A DNA stretch of 64,000 nucleotides from Ornithinimicrobium cavernae. GTDB lineage: Bacteria > Actinomycetota > Actinomycetes > Actinomycetales > Dermatophilaceae. Position numbers and translations under genes: made by a program. The stretch covers positions 1 through 64,000 of the forward strand of contig NZ_QDDJ01000009.1 of NCBI RefSeq assembly GCF_003121625.1. Direction: 5' to 3'. Position 1 is the first letter of the stretch, and each line of letters starts with the position of its first letter. Below are positions 36,068 to 44,166 of this stretch, one piece after another. Under the pieces are notes generated by a model that worked only from the letters and a program-made list of their open reading frames with translations, made no database searches and was not told the origin of the DNA.

Positions 36068-37165
36068 CTACTCCCCGGCCCCCGGCACGGTGGGCACCGA
36101 GTCCTCACGACGGTGCACGAGCGACAGCTCGTGCAGGCTCGAGGTGTCCAGGGCCTCTGCGGGCACCCTCGCGACACGCACCCTCGTGCGGGCCCGCACT
36201 TTCGCAGTGCGCACTCCGTCGGCCAGCCCGGCACGCTCGCCCACGACGGCCCCGGGTCCGACCTCGGCCACCTGCGTCCCGTCGACGAGGACGTCCAGGG
36301 CACCGTCCAGGACGAGGAAGACGTGTTGGTCCCGGTCACCCTGACGGATGAGCACGTGTCCTGCCGGCAGGGTGCGCACCTCGGGCCGGCCACGCCCCTC
36401 GGGCCGGCCACGCCCTTCGGACGGGCGGCGCGACCCCACCCGGCCGGGCCCGCCGCGGCGGCCCGCCATGATGGCGGCGGAGAGGCGCCGTTCGATGGCC
36501 GTCTCGGCAGCGATCACGAGCGCCGTGGAGTCGGCTGCGCCCCAGGGTGTCCGGGGCCCGAAGGAGTGGTCCAGCCACTTCTGCAGCTCGGCCACGGCGC
36601 TCTTGGCCGTCAGTCGGCCCGCCGAGTCATAGACCCAGTGCCGCGGGAAGGCGCTGGCACCGACCAGCCCGACCTCCGAGCTGCCGTCGCGACGGAGCGT
36701 CAGCGCGAGCGTGGTCCACACGATGGGCGCCTGCCAGCGGACGTAGGGCGGGTGCCGGACGGTGCGAGGCAGCGGCACGCCGGTGCGGCCGCCCACCGTC
36801 TGGGTGAGGACGACCGTCCCCTCGTCCGGCCTGGCGATGTCGCGCAGCACGGGCAGCGAGTAGCCGAGAAAGGTGGCGCTGCCGACCCCGAGGCGCACCG
36901 TCGTCGACCCCATGAGCAGGCCCGAGTCGTCGCCCCAGCCGGCGGTCGTCCCCTGCCCGGCGAAGTCGGCCCAGCCGCTGATCACGTTGGCGAACCGGAA
37001 CCGGTCGTCCTGGCGCATCCGGTCGACCTCCGCGGGACCTGCGAGCCGGTCGTCCGGTGGTGTGTCGTAGTGCGAGAGACGCAGGTCGAAACCGCCCTTG
37101 AGCCACCCGGAGACGGACTCGGACGGGATCCACGACACGGAGGTGCCACGGCCTTCGACGCGCAC
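36068..37165 (-). CDS. Cyclic nucleotide-binding domain protein with novel N-terminal region
   Basis: 365 residues from GTG. Residues 1 to about 235 match no family I recognise (repeated aromatic and Arg residues; GWADFAGQGTTAGWGDDSGLLMG). Residues about 255-345 are a Crp-type cNMP-binding domain: LPAGHVLIRQGDRDQHVFLVLDG, then GERAGLADGVRTAKVRA, the phosphate-binding cassette with conserved Glu and Arg. There is no DNA-binding helix-turn-helix. Between the two is a repetitive linker of GRGRPEGRGRP type. The cyclase-like gene starts 3 bases after its stop, so they are a likely cAMP sensor/producer pair. Confidence 0.75.
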   Translation of the reverse strand: MRVEGRGTSVSWIPSESVSGWLKGGFDLRLSHYDTPPDDRLAGPAEVDRMRQDDRFRFANVISGWADFAGQGTTAGWGDDSGLLMGSTTVRLGVGSATFLGYSLPVLRDIARPDEGTVVLTQTVGGRTGVPLPRTVRHPPYVRWQAPIVWTTLALTLRRDGSSEVGLVGASAFPRHWVYDSAGRLTAKSAVAELQKWLDHSFGPRTPWGAADSTALVIAAETAIERRLSAAIMAGRRGGPGRVGSRRPSEGRGRPEGRGRPEVRTLPAGHVLIRQGDRDQHVFLVLDGALDVLVDGTQVAEVGPGAVVGERAGLADGVRTAKVRARTRVRVARVPAEALDTSSLHELSLVHRREDSVPTVPGAGE

Positions 37166-37210
37166 CTGCCCAGTGTGGCACCTTGACCCGTTCTTGACGA
37201 GCCCTATTCA

Positions 37211-37239
37211 TTGTCTTGACCCGGAATGAGGCCTACCGT
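37211..37239 (+). promoter_or_regulatory. Leaderless promoter of the small repeat protein
   Basis: TTGTCT (37211-37216), a 17-nt spacer and TACCGT (37234-37239), then 6 nt to the ATG at 37246. An overlapping alternative, TTGACC-16-TATTCA (37183-37210), would give a leader of about 30 nt. Confidence 0.55.
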
Positions 37240-37245
37240 GGGCTC

Positions 37246-37560
37246 ATGACGCCTCCTCCAGAGCCCGGCTCCCCCCGGGACCGCTCGAGCGGCGAGCCGC
37301 CGGCCGAGCCGTCCGGCCTCGAGGTGGTGGCTCACCTCGCCCCGCAGCCCGCCAACATCTTCCCGCTGCTCCAGGCACCGGGTGGCTTCGTCGAACCGTC
37401 AGATGGCTTCGTCGACCAGTCCGGTGGCTTCGTCGACGCCCGGTCCGTGGGCGCCCTGCCGGACCCTCAGACGGCGAGCGCCCCGATCACGCTCGACCCG
37501 GGCCAGGAGTCGGCGACAGGCTCGTTGCTCGGCCCCACCAAGATGCGGCACTCCACCTGA
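37246..37560 (+). CDS. Small proline-rich protein with three GFV repeats, function unknown
   Basis: 104 residues from an ATG with a well-placed leaderless promoter. No signal peptide or membrane helix is seen. The N-terminal part is Pro/Ser/Glu-rich; at about residues 45-66 the unit GGFV-(E/D)-x-S recurs three times in a 21-bp direct repeat. The C-terminus ends LLGPTKMRHST. It is divergent from the cNMP-binding gene, so the two may share regulation. No family is recognised. Confidence 0.55.
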   Translation: MTPPPEPGSPRDRSSGEPPAEPSGLEVVAHLAPQPANIFPLLQAPGGFVEPSDGFVDQSGGFVDARSVGALPDPQTASAPITLDPGQESATGSLLGPTKMRHST

Positions 37561-37570
37561 GCGCAGTACC

Positions 37571-38653
37571 TCACAGCGTCGCGATCCGGCGGACCAGGCC
37601 GGGACCGGCGTAGATCAGGCCGGTGTAGACCTGCACGAGGTCGGCGCCGAGGTCCAGGAGCGCGGCCGCGTCGTCGGCGGTCATCACCCCGCCCACCCCG
37701 ATGAGCGGGAGGTCGGTCTCCCTCCTGATCCGGGCGACGACCTCTCGGGACCTCCGGGTCAGCGGCGCGCCAGAGAGGCCGCCGGCCTCGCGTCCGGCCA
37801 GGTCCCGGTCGGCCGGCGCGACGTGTCGCCGGGCGATGGTGGTGTTGGTGGCGATCAGTCCGGAGGCGCCCGACCCGGTGGCCACCTCCAGCGCCTGGTC
37901 GAGGGCCGCGTCCGACAGGTCGGGGGCCAGCTTGACCAGGACCGGCGTCGCCCTGCCCCCACCCGCCAGGTCCCGGGCCTGCCCCACGACGCCTGAGATG
38001 AGCTCGGCGAGCGGACCGGCGTCCTGGAGGCCCCGCAGTCCCGGGGTGTTCGGGGAGGAGACGTTGACGGCCAGGTAGTCGACCAGCCCGTCCAGCGTCC
38101 GGACGGAGGTGAGGTAGTCGTCGACCGCGTCCGCCAGGGGCGTCACCTTGGTCTTGCCGATGGAGACCCCGACCGGTATGCCGATCGCTCCCTCCGCGCG
38201 TGCCTCCCGCAGGCGCTCGGCCAGGGCCGCCACCCCGGAGTTGTTGAACCCCATCCGGTTGATCACGGCCCGGCTCGCCGGGAGCCGGAAGAGCCGGGGC
38301 CGGTCGTTGCCGGGCTGCGGACGTGCCGTGACGGTGCCCAGCTCGACGTGCCCGAAGCCCAGCGCCTCCCAGCCCCGCACCGCATGCCCGTCCTTGTCCA
38401 TCCCGGCGGCCAGACCCACGCGGTTGGGGAAGGTCAGACCGAGCAGGTGCACAGGTCGCGGTCGCTGCTGCAGCAGCCGGGAGACCGCGGCGCGTGCCCG
38501 GGGGCGGGCGCCGAGGGCCGCGACGAGCTCGACAGTGCGGTGGTGGGCGGCCTCCGCGTCGCCACCGCCGACACCGAACATGACGGACCTGACGCCACGC
38601 CGGTAGCCGAGGTCGAGGACGCGCGTGCGCAGGTCAGGGTCGGGCTGGCTCAC
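37571..38653 (-). CDS. pyrD: Dihydroorotate dehydrogenase (quinone-dependent, class 2)
   Basis: 360 residues from GTG at 38653 (a second in-frame GTG lies at 38662). The class 2 N-terminal extension precedes the barrel. FPNRVGLAAGMDKDG, ELGTVTARPQPGN, RLPASRAVINRMGFNNSG, NVSSPNTPGLRGLQ and LIGVGGVMTADDAAALLDLGADLVQVYTGLIYAGP are the FMN and orotate-binding motifs; Ser in the NxSSPN loop is the catalytic base of class 2 enzymes. It feeds electrons to the quinone pool at the membrane in pyrimidine synthesis. It appears leaderless (TAGGGT 7 nt before the start). Confidence 0.95.
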   Translation of the reverse strand: MSQPDPDLRTRVLDLGYRRGVRSVMFGVGGGDAEAAHHRTVELVAALGARPRARAAVSRLLQQRPRPVHLLGLTFPNRVGLAAGMDKDGHAVRGWEALGFGHVELGTVTARPQPGNDRPRLFRLPASRAVINRMGFNNSGVAALAERLREARAEGAIGIPVGVSIGKTKVTPLADAVDDYLTSVRTLDGLVDYLAVNVSSPNTPGLRGLQDAGPLAELISGVVGQARDLAGGGRATPVLVKLAPDLSDAALDQALEVATGSGASGLIATNTTIARRHVAPADRDLAGREAGGLSGAPLTRRSREVVARIRRETDLPLIGVGGVMTADDAAALLDLGADLVQVYTGLIYAGPGLVRRIATL

Positions 38654-38660
38654 GGCTGCC

Positions 38661-38670
38661 ACCCTATGCT
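38661..38670. promoter_or_regulatory. Overlapping divergent leaderless -10 boxes of pyrD and manC
   Basis: On the minus strand TAGGGT (38666-38661) precedes pyrD GTG by 7 nt; on the plus strand TATGCT (38665-38670) precedes manC GTG by 6 nt. The two boxes share bases 38665-38666, and the whole gap between start codons is 23 bp. Confidence 0.5.
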
Positions 38671-38676
38671 GGCAGC

Positions 38677-39768
38677 GTGAGCACCACCGACGAGAGCATG
38701 CCGCACTTCTGGGGGGTGATCCCGGCGGGAGGGGCAGGCACCAGGCTGTGGCCGCTGTCCCGCCGTTCCTCCCCCAAGTTCCTGCACGACCTCACCGGCA
38801 GCGGCCACTCCCTGCTGCAGGACACCGTGTCCAGGTTGACCCCGCTCACCGGTGCGCGGGTCATGGTGGTCACCGGGGTGCGGCACGCCGACGCGGTGCG
38901 CGAGCAGCTGCCTGACCTGCCGGCCGACCAGGTGCTGGTCGAGCCCAGTCCCCGCGACTCGATGCCCGCCATCGGGCTCGCCGCGGCCGTGCTGGAGGCG
39001 CGCGACCCGGAGGCGGTGATCGGCTCCTTCGCCGCCGACCACGTGATCGGCGACCCGGAGAGCTTCCGGGACTGCGTCCGCGAGGCGGTGGCCACCGCGG
39101 ACTCGGGGGCCTTGGTCACCCTCGGCATCACCCCGGGCTACCCGGCCACCGGCTTCGGGTACCTCAAGGTCGGCGACCCCTGGCTCGATGCCCACCGGGC
39201 GCGGCAGGTGGTGGAGTTCGTCGAGAAGCCGCCGCGCGACCTCGCCGAGCGCTACCTCGAGTCGGGGAGCTACCGCTGGAACGCCGGCATGTTCATCGTG
39301 CGCGCCTCGACCCTGCTCGACCTGCTGGCGACCTGGCACCCCGAGCTCGCCGAGTCGCTCCGCCAGCTGGCCGCCGAGCCGGCCATGATCGACCAGGTCT
39401 GGCCCTCACTGACCAGGATCTCCATCGACCACGCCGTGGCCGAGCCAGCCGCCGACGCCGGGCGCGTGGCCGTCGTGCCGGCCGACTTCCCGTGGGACGA
39501 CGTGGGTGACTTCGCCTCCCTGACGTCCCTGCTCGAGGAGGCTCCCGACGGGCTCCGGGTCCTCGGACCCCGCGACGAGGTGGTGTCCAGGGACAGCACC
39601 GGACTCGTGGCGGCGCACGGGGGCCGCACGGTGGTCACCCTGGGAGTGGAGGACATCGTGGTGGTGGACACGCCCGATGCCCTGCTGGTCACCACGCGGG
39701 AGCGAGTGCAGGAGGTCAAGGACATCGTCGAGATCCTGCAGGGTTCCGGACGCGAGGACCTCACGTGA
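38677..39768 (+). CDS. manC: Mannose-1-phosphate guanylyltransferase
   Basis: 363 residues from GTG. VIPAGGAGTRLWPLSRRSSPKFLHDL (about residue 14) is the nucleotidyltransferase signature. EPSPRDSMPAIGLAA, SFAADHVIG, EFVEKPPRDLAERY and WNAGMFI, plus FPWDDVGDFASL, are the family motifs. There is no C-terminal phosphomannose isomerase domain, so this is the short ManC type. It makes GDP-mannose, the donor for the mannosyltransferase encoded directly downstream. Confidence 0.95.
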   Translation: MSTTDESMPHFWGVIPAGGAGTRLWPLSRRSSPKFLHDLTGSGHSLLQDTVSRLTPLTGARVMVVTGVRHADAVREQLPDLPADQVLVEPSPRDSMPAIGLAAAVLEARDPEAVIGSFAADHVIGDPESFRDCVREAVATADSGALVTLGITPGYPATGFGYLKVGDPWLDAHRARQVVEFVEKPPRDLAERYLESGSYRWNAGMFIVRASTLLDLLATWHPELAESLRQLAAEPAMIDQVWPSLTRISIDHAVAEPAADAGRVAVVPADFPWDDVGDFASLTSLLEEAPDGLRVLGPRDEVVSRDSTGLVAAHGGRTVVTLGVEDIVVVDTPDALLVTTRERVQEVKDIVEILQGSGREDLT

Positions 39769-39902
39769 GCAGCAGTCCCCGGCACCGTGCCCGCCCCCGG
39801 CGACTGCGCGACGCGCTCGGACACCCACTGGTCACCTCCCGCTCACTGGACACCACCCGGCACGTCGCCGCGCCACCACCCGGGGGCGCCACTCTGGATC
39901 AC

Positions 39903-41057
39903 GTGAGAGTCGCGATCGTGACCGAGTCCTTCCTGCCCGCTCTCAATGGCGTGACCACCAGCGTCTGCAAGGTGCTGGAGAGCCTCCGCGCCGGGGGGCA
40001 CGACGCCCTGGTCATCGCTCCGGGCACCACCCCCTGGGCGGAGACCGCCGCACCCGAACGCTACGCCGGTTTCCCGGTGCACACCGTCAGCAGCGTGCCG
40101 ATCCGGCAGTTCCGCGTCGGTCTGCCCTCCTACGAGCTGGAGACCGTGCTGCACCGGTTCCGCCCCGACGTCGTCCACGTCGCCTCCCCCTTCGTCCTGG
40201 GCGTGCGGGGACTCACCGCCGCACGCGGCCTGGGTCTGCCGTCCGTCGCGATCTACCAGACCGATATGCCGAGCTATATCCGCCAGCACTCCGGACCGGT
40301 CGGCGACCTGACCGCCCGCGCGGCCTGGCGCTGGATCCGCAGGATCCACTCCCAGGCCGACATCACGCTGGCACCGTCCAGCGCCGCGCTGCAGGACCTC
40401 GCCGCGCACGACGTCCCCCGGGTGGCGCTGTGGGGCCGGGGCGTCGACTCGACCCTGTTCCACCCCGACCGGCGCAGTGACCCCGAGACCGCCGCCCTGC
40501 GCCGACGGCTGGCCCCGGACGGCGAGGTGCTCATCGGGTATGTCGGTCGGCTGGCTCCGGAGAAGGAGCTGCACCGACTCACCGAGCTCAACGGCCTGCC
40601 GAACACCAGGATCGTGCTGGTCGGGGACGGACCCAGCGCCGACCTGCTGCGCGGACAGCTCCCCGGAGCGGTCCTCCTCGGGCGGCGGGAGGGGATGGAC
40701 CTGGCCCGCAGCTACGCCGCCTTTGACCTGTTCGTCCACACCGGCACGCGCGAGACGTTCGGGCAGACGATCCAGGAGGCCGGGGCCGCGGGGCTCCCGG
40801 TCGTCGCCCCGGCACGCGGCGGCCCCCTCGACCTCATCGACCAGGGGCGGACCGGCCTGCTGTTCGACCCGGACCGACCGGGCGCGCTCCGTGAGGCGGT
40901 GCGGAGCCTGACCAGCGGTCCACTGGCGCCGGAGCGGGCGGAGATGGGGGCGGCGGGACGCCGCAAGGTCGAGGAGCGGTCCTGGCCGGCGCTCACCGAG
41001 CAGCTGATCGGCTACTACGCCCAGGCGATGGGCCAGCACCGCGTGGCGGTCGCCTGA
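39903..41057 (+). CDS. GDP-mannose-dependent GT4 mannosyltransferase, MgtA-like
   Basis: 384 residues from GTG at 39903, chosen because VRVAIVTESFLPALNGVTTSV is the usual family N-terminus and the length fits MgtA. An alternative GTG at 39765 overlaps the manC stop (GTGA) but adds 46 Arg/Pro-rich residues. GT4 features include LAPSSAALQDL, GYVGRLAPEKELHRL, VLVGDGPSADLLR and the donor-site E-x7-E (ETFGQTIQE). MgtA/PimB homologues of corynebacteria and mycobacteria add alpha-mannose to glucuronosyl-diacylglycerol or phosphatidylinositol mannosides. GDP-mannose synthesis lies immediately upstream. Confidence 0.88.
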   Translation: MRVAIVTESFLPALNGVTTSVCKVLESLRAGGHDALVIAPGTTPWAETAAPERYAGFPVHTVSSVPIRQFRVGLPSYELETVLHRFRPDVVHVASPFVLGVRGLTAARGLGLPSVAIYQTDMPSYIRQHSGPVGDLTARAAWRWIRRIHSQADITLAPSSAALQDLAAHDVPRVALWGRGVDSTLFHPDRRSDPETAALRRRLAPDGEVLIGYVGRLAPEKELHRLTELNGLPNTRIVLVGDGPSADLLRGQLPGAVLLGRREGMDLARSYAAFDLFVHTGTRETFGQTIQEAGAAGLPVVAPARGGPLDLIDQGRTGLLFDPDRPGALREAVRSLTSGPLAPERAEMGAAGRRKVEERSWPALTEQLIGYYAQAMGQHRVAVA

Positions 41058-41061
41058 GCAG

Positions 41062-41610
41062 TCAGCCCACCGTCGGCGGGCCCGTCAGCTGGTAGGTCAC
41101 CAGCGGCCGCCAGACCTCGTCGCCATGGTGCACGTAGGCCACGAACTCGGTGGCCTCGAACTCCGCGGTGAAGTCCGCCAGCTCATCGAAGGCCCGGTCC
41201 AGCACCTCTGTCGGCTCGTCGTGCACCACGGTCACGTGCGGGTGGTAGGGGAAGACGAGCTCACGGCATACCGGCCCGTCACGCACCGCCTGCTCGAGCT
41301 GCTCGCACGACGACACCCCCTGCGCGACCTGGATATACACGACGTCCGACACCGGGCGGAAGGTCCCTGTCCCCCGCAGCACCATCGCGAAGGGCGGGTT
41401 GTCCCGGGCGACGTCCGCAAGATGCTCCAGCAGCGCCTCGAGCCGCGCCGCGGTCGTCTCCGTCGGCGGCAGGAGGGTGACGTGCGTCGGGATGTGCGCC
41501 GCGCGGGCCTCTCCGTAGCCCAACCGCGCCTCCCGCACCGCGGTGCCCCACGGGTCCGGCACGGGCAGGGCGACGCCGACCGTGACGGGTCCGTGGGGTT
41601 GGAGACTCAC
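41062..41610 (-). CDS. 2'-5' RNA ligase/2H phosphoesterase-family protein
   Basis: 182 residues. Two HxT motifs, HVTLLPP (near residue 43) and HVTVVHD (near residue 125), are the catalytic signature of the 2H phosphoesterase superfamily (LigT/ThpR), which acts on cyclic phosphates or 2'-5' RNA bonds. The start is GTG at 41610, 8 nt after a TAGGGT -10 box; GTG at 41616, with GGAG 8 nt upstream, is an alternative. It is divergent from the S10 peptidase gene. Confidence 0.8.
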   Translation of the reverse strand: MSLQPHGPVTVGVALPVPDPWGTAVREARLGYGEARAAHIPTHVTLLPPTETTAARLEALLEHLADVARDNPPFAMVLRGTGTFRPVSDVVYIQVAQGVSSCEQLEQAVRDGPVCRELVFPYHPHVTVVHDEPTEVLDRAFDELADFTAEFEATEFVAYVHHGDEVWRPLVTYQLTGPPTVG

Positions 41611-41618
41611 GAGCACCG

Positions 41619-41649
41619 ACCCTACTCCGGGCGGCCTCTGCCTTAAGGT
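41619..41649. promoter_or_regulatory. Divergent leaderless -10 boxes of the 2H phosphoesterase and S10 peptidase genes
   Basis: Minus strand TAGGGT (41624-41619) lies 8 nt before GTG 41610. Plus strand TAAGGT (41644-41649) lies 6 nt before ATG 41656. Confidence 0.5.
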
Positions 41650-41655
41650 CGGGGG

Positions 41656-43239
41656 ATGGCCCCCACCGACGAGTCCACGCCGCCGAGCCCGGACACCGAC
41701 AGGACCCCGGACGCGACCCGTGGCAGGGCCACGGAGGAGCACACGGTCACCACCGAGCCGGCCGAGCCACAGGACGACCTGGTCACGACCAGGCACACGC
41801 TCCGGCTCGGCCGCGGCAAACTGTCCTACACCGCCACCACGGGACGCATCGTCCTGCGGGAGGAGGTCTACGAGGACGACGTCTTCACCGGCACCAAGGC
41901 CAGGGCCGAGGTCTTCCTGACCTCGTACGTCGCAGACCGGCCCGACGGGGCGCCGGAGCGGCCGGTGACCTTCGCCTTCAACGGCGGGCCGGGCTCGTCG
42001 TCGGTCTGGCTCCACCTCGGGCTGCTGGGGCCGCGCCGCGTCCAGATGGGCGACGTCGGGGCACTGCTCCCGCCGCCGTACGGCCTGGTCGACAACCCCG
42101 AGTCCCTGCTCTCCGTCTCGGACCTGGTCTTCATCGACCCGGTGTCCACCGGCTTCTCCCGCGCGGTGGAGGGCGGCAAGACCAAGGGCTACCACGGCTT
42201 CTCCGGCGACCTGGAGTCGGTCGGCGAGATCATCCGTCTGTGGACCGCCCGCAACGAGCGCTGGCTCTCCCCCAAGTTCCTCGCCGGGGAGTCCTACGGC
42301 ACGCTGCGGGCCGCCGCCCTGGCCGACCACCTGCAGTCGCGCTACGGCATGTACCTCAACGGCGTGATGCTGATCTCGTCGGTGCTGGACCTCGGCTCCA
42401 TCGGGCTGCAGGAGCCGGACACCGACCGGGCCTTCGCCGGGTTCCTGCCGACCTACGCGGCGGTCGCGCACTACCACGGCAAGCACGGGCGCAAGTCCCT
42501 GTCGACCGTGGTCCGCGCCGCCGAGGAGTACGCCGCCAGGGACTACCCCTACGCCCTCAGCCGAGGGTCACGGCTGACCGGCCCCGAGCGCGCCCAGCAC
42601 GTGACCCGCGTCGCCGAGCTCACCGGGCTCCCCGAGGACTGGGTGGACCGGGCCGACCTGCGCATCGAGCACATCCGGTTCTTCACCCAGCTCCTGCGCG
42701 ACCAGCGCCGGGTGGTCGGCCGCCTCGACTCCCGGTTCACCGGCCCCTCCGCCGCGGGGAACGCCGAGATGATGGATGCCGACCCCAGCCACGACGCCAT
42801 CGCCGGGCCCTACTCCGCGGCCTGGAACCACCACGTGCGCGCGGACCTCGGTTACGAGTCCGACCTGCACTACGAGCAGATCTCCCGCCGCGTCCACCCG
42901 TGGTCGTATGCCGACTTCGAGGGTCGGTCGGTCGACGTCACCCCCCAGCTGGCGCGGGCCATGCGCGCCAACCCGCACCTGCGCGTGCACGTGGCCTACG
43001 GCTGGTACGACGGCGCCACCCCGTTCTTCGCGGCCCGCGAGGTCCTCGCCGGGCTGGACGTGCCCGCAGAGCTGCACGACAACATCGAGCACCGCTACTA
43101 CGAGGCGGGGCACATGATGTATGTGCACGAGCCGTCGCGCATCCAGCAGTCCCAGGACCTCGCGGACTTCGTCACCCGCAGCGTGGGAGGCGGACCGCCT
43201 GCTGCCGCGGGGCGGGGCGGGACCCCGGGCGCGGGCTGA
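41656..43239 (+). CDS. S10-family serine carboxypeptidase-like protein
   Basis: 527 residues with no signal peptide, so probably cytoplasmic. FAFNGGPGSSSVWLHLGLLGPRRV is the oxyanion and substrate-binding segment of S10 peptidases. The triad is visible: Ser in FLAGESYGTLR (about residue 215), Asp in YGWYDGATPFFA, and His in EAGHMMYVHE. It trims C-terminal residues from peptides. It probably uses a leaderless transcript (TAAGGT 6 nt before the ATG). The first 35 residues are acidic and poorly ordered. Confidence 0.88.
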   Translation: MAPTDESTPPSPDTDRTPDATRGRATEEHTVTTEPAEPQDDLVTTRHTLRLGRGKLSYTATTGRIVLREEVYEDDVFTGTKARAEVFLTSYVADRPDGAPERPVTFAFNGGPGSSSVWLHLGLLGPRRVQMGDVGALLPPPYGLVDNPESLLSVSDLVFIDPVSTGFSRAVEGGKTKGYHGFSGDLESVGEIIRLWTARNERWLSPKFLAGESYGTLRAAALADHLQSRYGMYLNGVMLISSVLDLGSIGLQEPDTDRAFAGFLPTYAAVAHYHGKHGRKSLSTVVRAAEEYAARDYPYALSRGSRLTGPERAQHVTRVAELTGLPEDWVDRADLRIEHIRFFTQLLRDQRRVVGRLDSRFTGPSAAGNAEMMDADPSHDAIAGPYSAAWNHHVRADLGYESDLHYEQISRRVHPWSYADFEGRSVDVTPQLARAMRANPHLRVHVAYGWYDGATPFFAAREVLAGLDVPAELHDNIEHRYYEAGHMMYVHEPSRIQQSQDLADFVTRSVGGGPPAAAGRGGTPGAG

Positions 43240-43368
43240 GCCGCCCGCCGGTAGGGGCCGTTTGGGCCCGGCTGGGCACGTGCCCTTGCGGGAGTGCGCC
43301 GGGCGCGGGAGCATCGGTAGCAGGACCGGCGGCCGCACCGGCCGGCCCGTAAGGCACTGGGAGGCACG

Positions 43369-44073
43369 ATGTCCGAGGGAAACCTGGCCGCAGGTCGCGC
43401 GATCGACCTGCTGGCCGACGCCGACAGGGCGCTGGCACGGACGATGGCCCGGATGACGGAGCAGGACCTGCGCGGTCCGAGCCTCTGCGCGGGCTGGACC
43501 CGCGCGCACGTGCTGGCGCACCTGGCCCGCAACGCCGACGCCCTGCAGCACGTCGTCCTGTGGGCGGCCAGCGGTCGGGAGACGCCGGCCTACGCCTCAC
43601 GCGAGCAGCGCGACCGGGACATCGAGGAGGGCGCGACGCAGCCCCTGGCGCGGCTGCGTGCTGACGTGATCTCCTCGTGCGACGCCTTCCGCGCCCGGGT
43701 CGCCACCCTGCGCGGTCGCACCGACCTGCACCCTGTCGTCATCTCGGGCCGCACCGTGCCCGGGGAACGCCTGCCGTGGACCAGGCTCCGCGAGGTGACC
43801 CTCCACCACGTCGACCTCGATGCGGGCTTCACCCTGGCGCAGGTGCCTCCCGAGGTGGTGCGCGCCGCCCTGGTCGAGGCCGCGGAGCGGCTGGGACAGG
43901 CCGGCAGCCCGCCGCTCACGCTCGTGGGCACGGACGGGCGGCACTGGCACGTGGCCGGCGGCGGCACCGAGGTGCACGGGCGGCCCGCCGACCTGCTGCT
44001 CTGGCTGGCCCGCGGGATCGACCAGGGGCTGACCAGTCACCGCCCCCTCCCGACCCTGCCGCCCTGGGGCTGA
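43369..44073 (+). CDS. Maleylpyruvate isomerase-family mycothiol-dependent protein (MDMPI/DinB fold)
   Basis: 234 residues from ATG behind a GGGAGG site. It has the four-helix DinB-like MDMPI fold: LCAGWTRAHVLAHLARNADAL (about residue 40) and LREVTLHHVDLDAGF (about 140) supply conserved His residues of the metal site, and the C-terminal domain resembles SCP-like partners. Family members use mycothiol as cofactor; this fits an actinobacterium. The substrate is not evident. It stands alone, with a bidirectional terminator after it. Confidence 0.82.
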   Translation: MSEGNLAAGRAIDLLADADRALARTMARMTEQDLRGPSLCAGWTRAHVLAHLARNADALQHVVLWAASGRETPAYASREQRDRDIEEGATQPLARLRADVISSCDAFRARVATLRGRTDLHPVVISGRTVPGERLPWTRLREVTLHHVDLDAGFTLAQVPPEVVRAALVEAAERLGQAGSPPLTLVGTDGRHWHVAGGGTEVHGRPADLLLWLARGIDQGLTSHRPLPTLPPWG

Positions 44074-44112
44074 GCCCACCAGCGTCGGTCGTGCTGATCG
44101 CGCACCGGGACG

Positions 44113-44154
44113 CGGCAGCGGCCGCCCACCCGGTGGGGTGGACGGCCGCTGCCG
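44113..44154. terminator. Bidirectional terminator between MDMPI and icd genes
   Basis: CGGCAGCGGCCG pairs with CGGCCGCTGCCG (12 bp); after a C-A mismatch CCACC pairs with GGTGG around a six-base loop. It lies between two convergent stops. Confidence 0.75.
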
Positions 44155-44166
44155 GTGTGCTGTGGC

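Noticed and set aside
35144-37186. 680-codon plus-strand open frame
   Set aside because: Opposite the cyclase and cNMP-binding genes; an antisense artefact of high GC.
44074-44166. tRNA or small RNA in the GC-rich gap
   Set aside because: The only structure seen is the terminator hairpin; no cloverleaf pattern.
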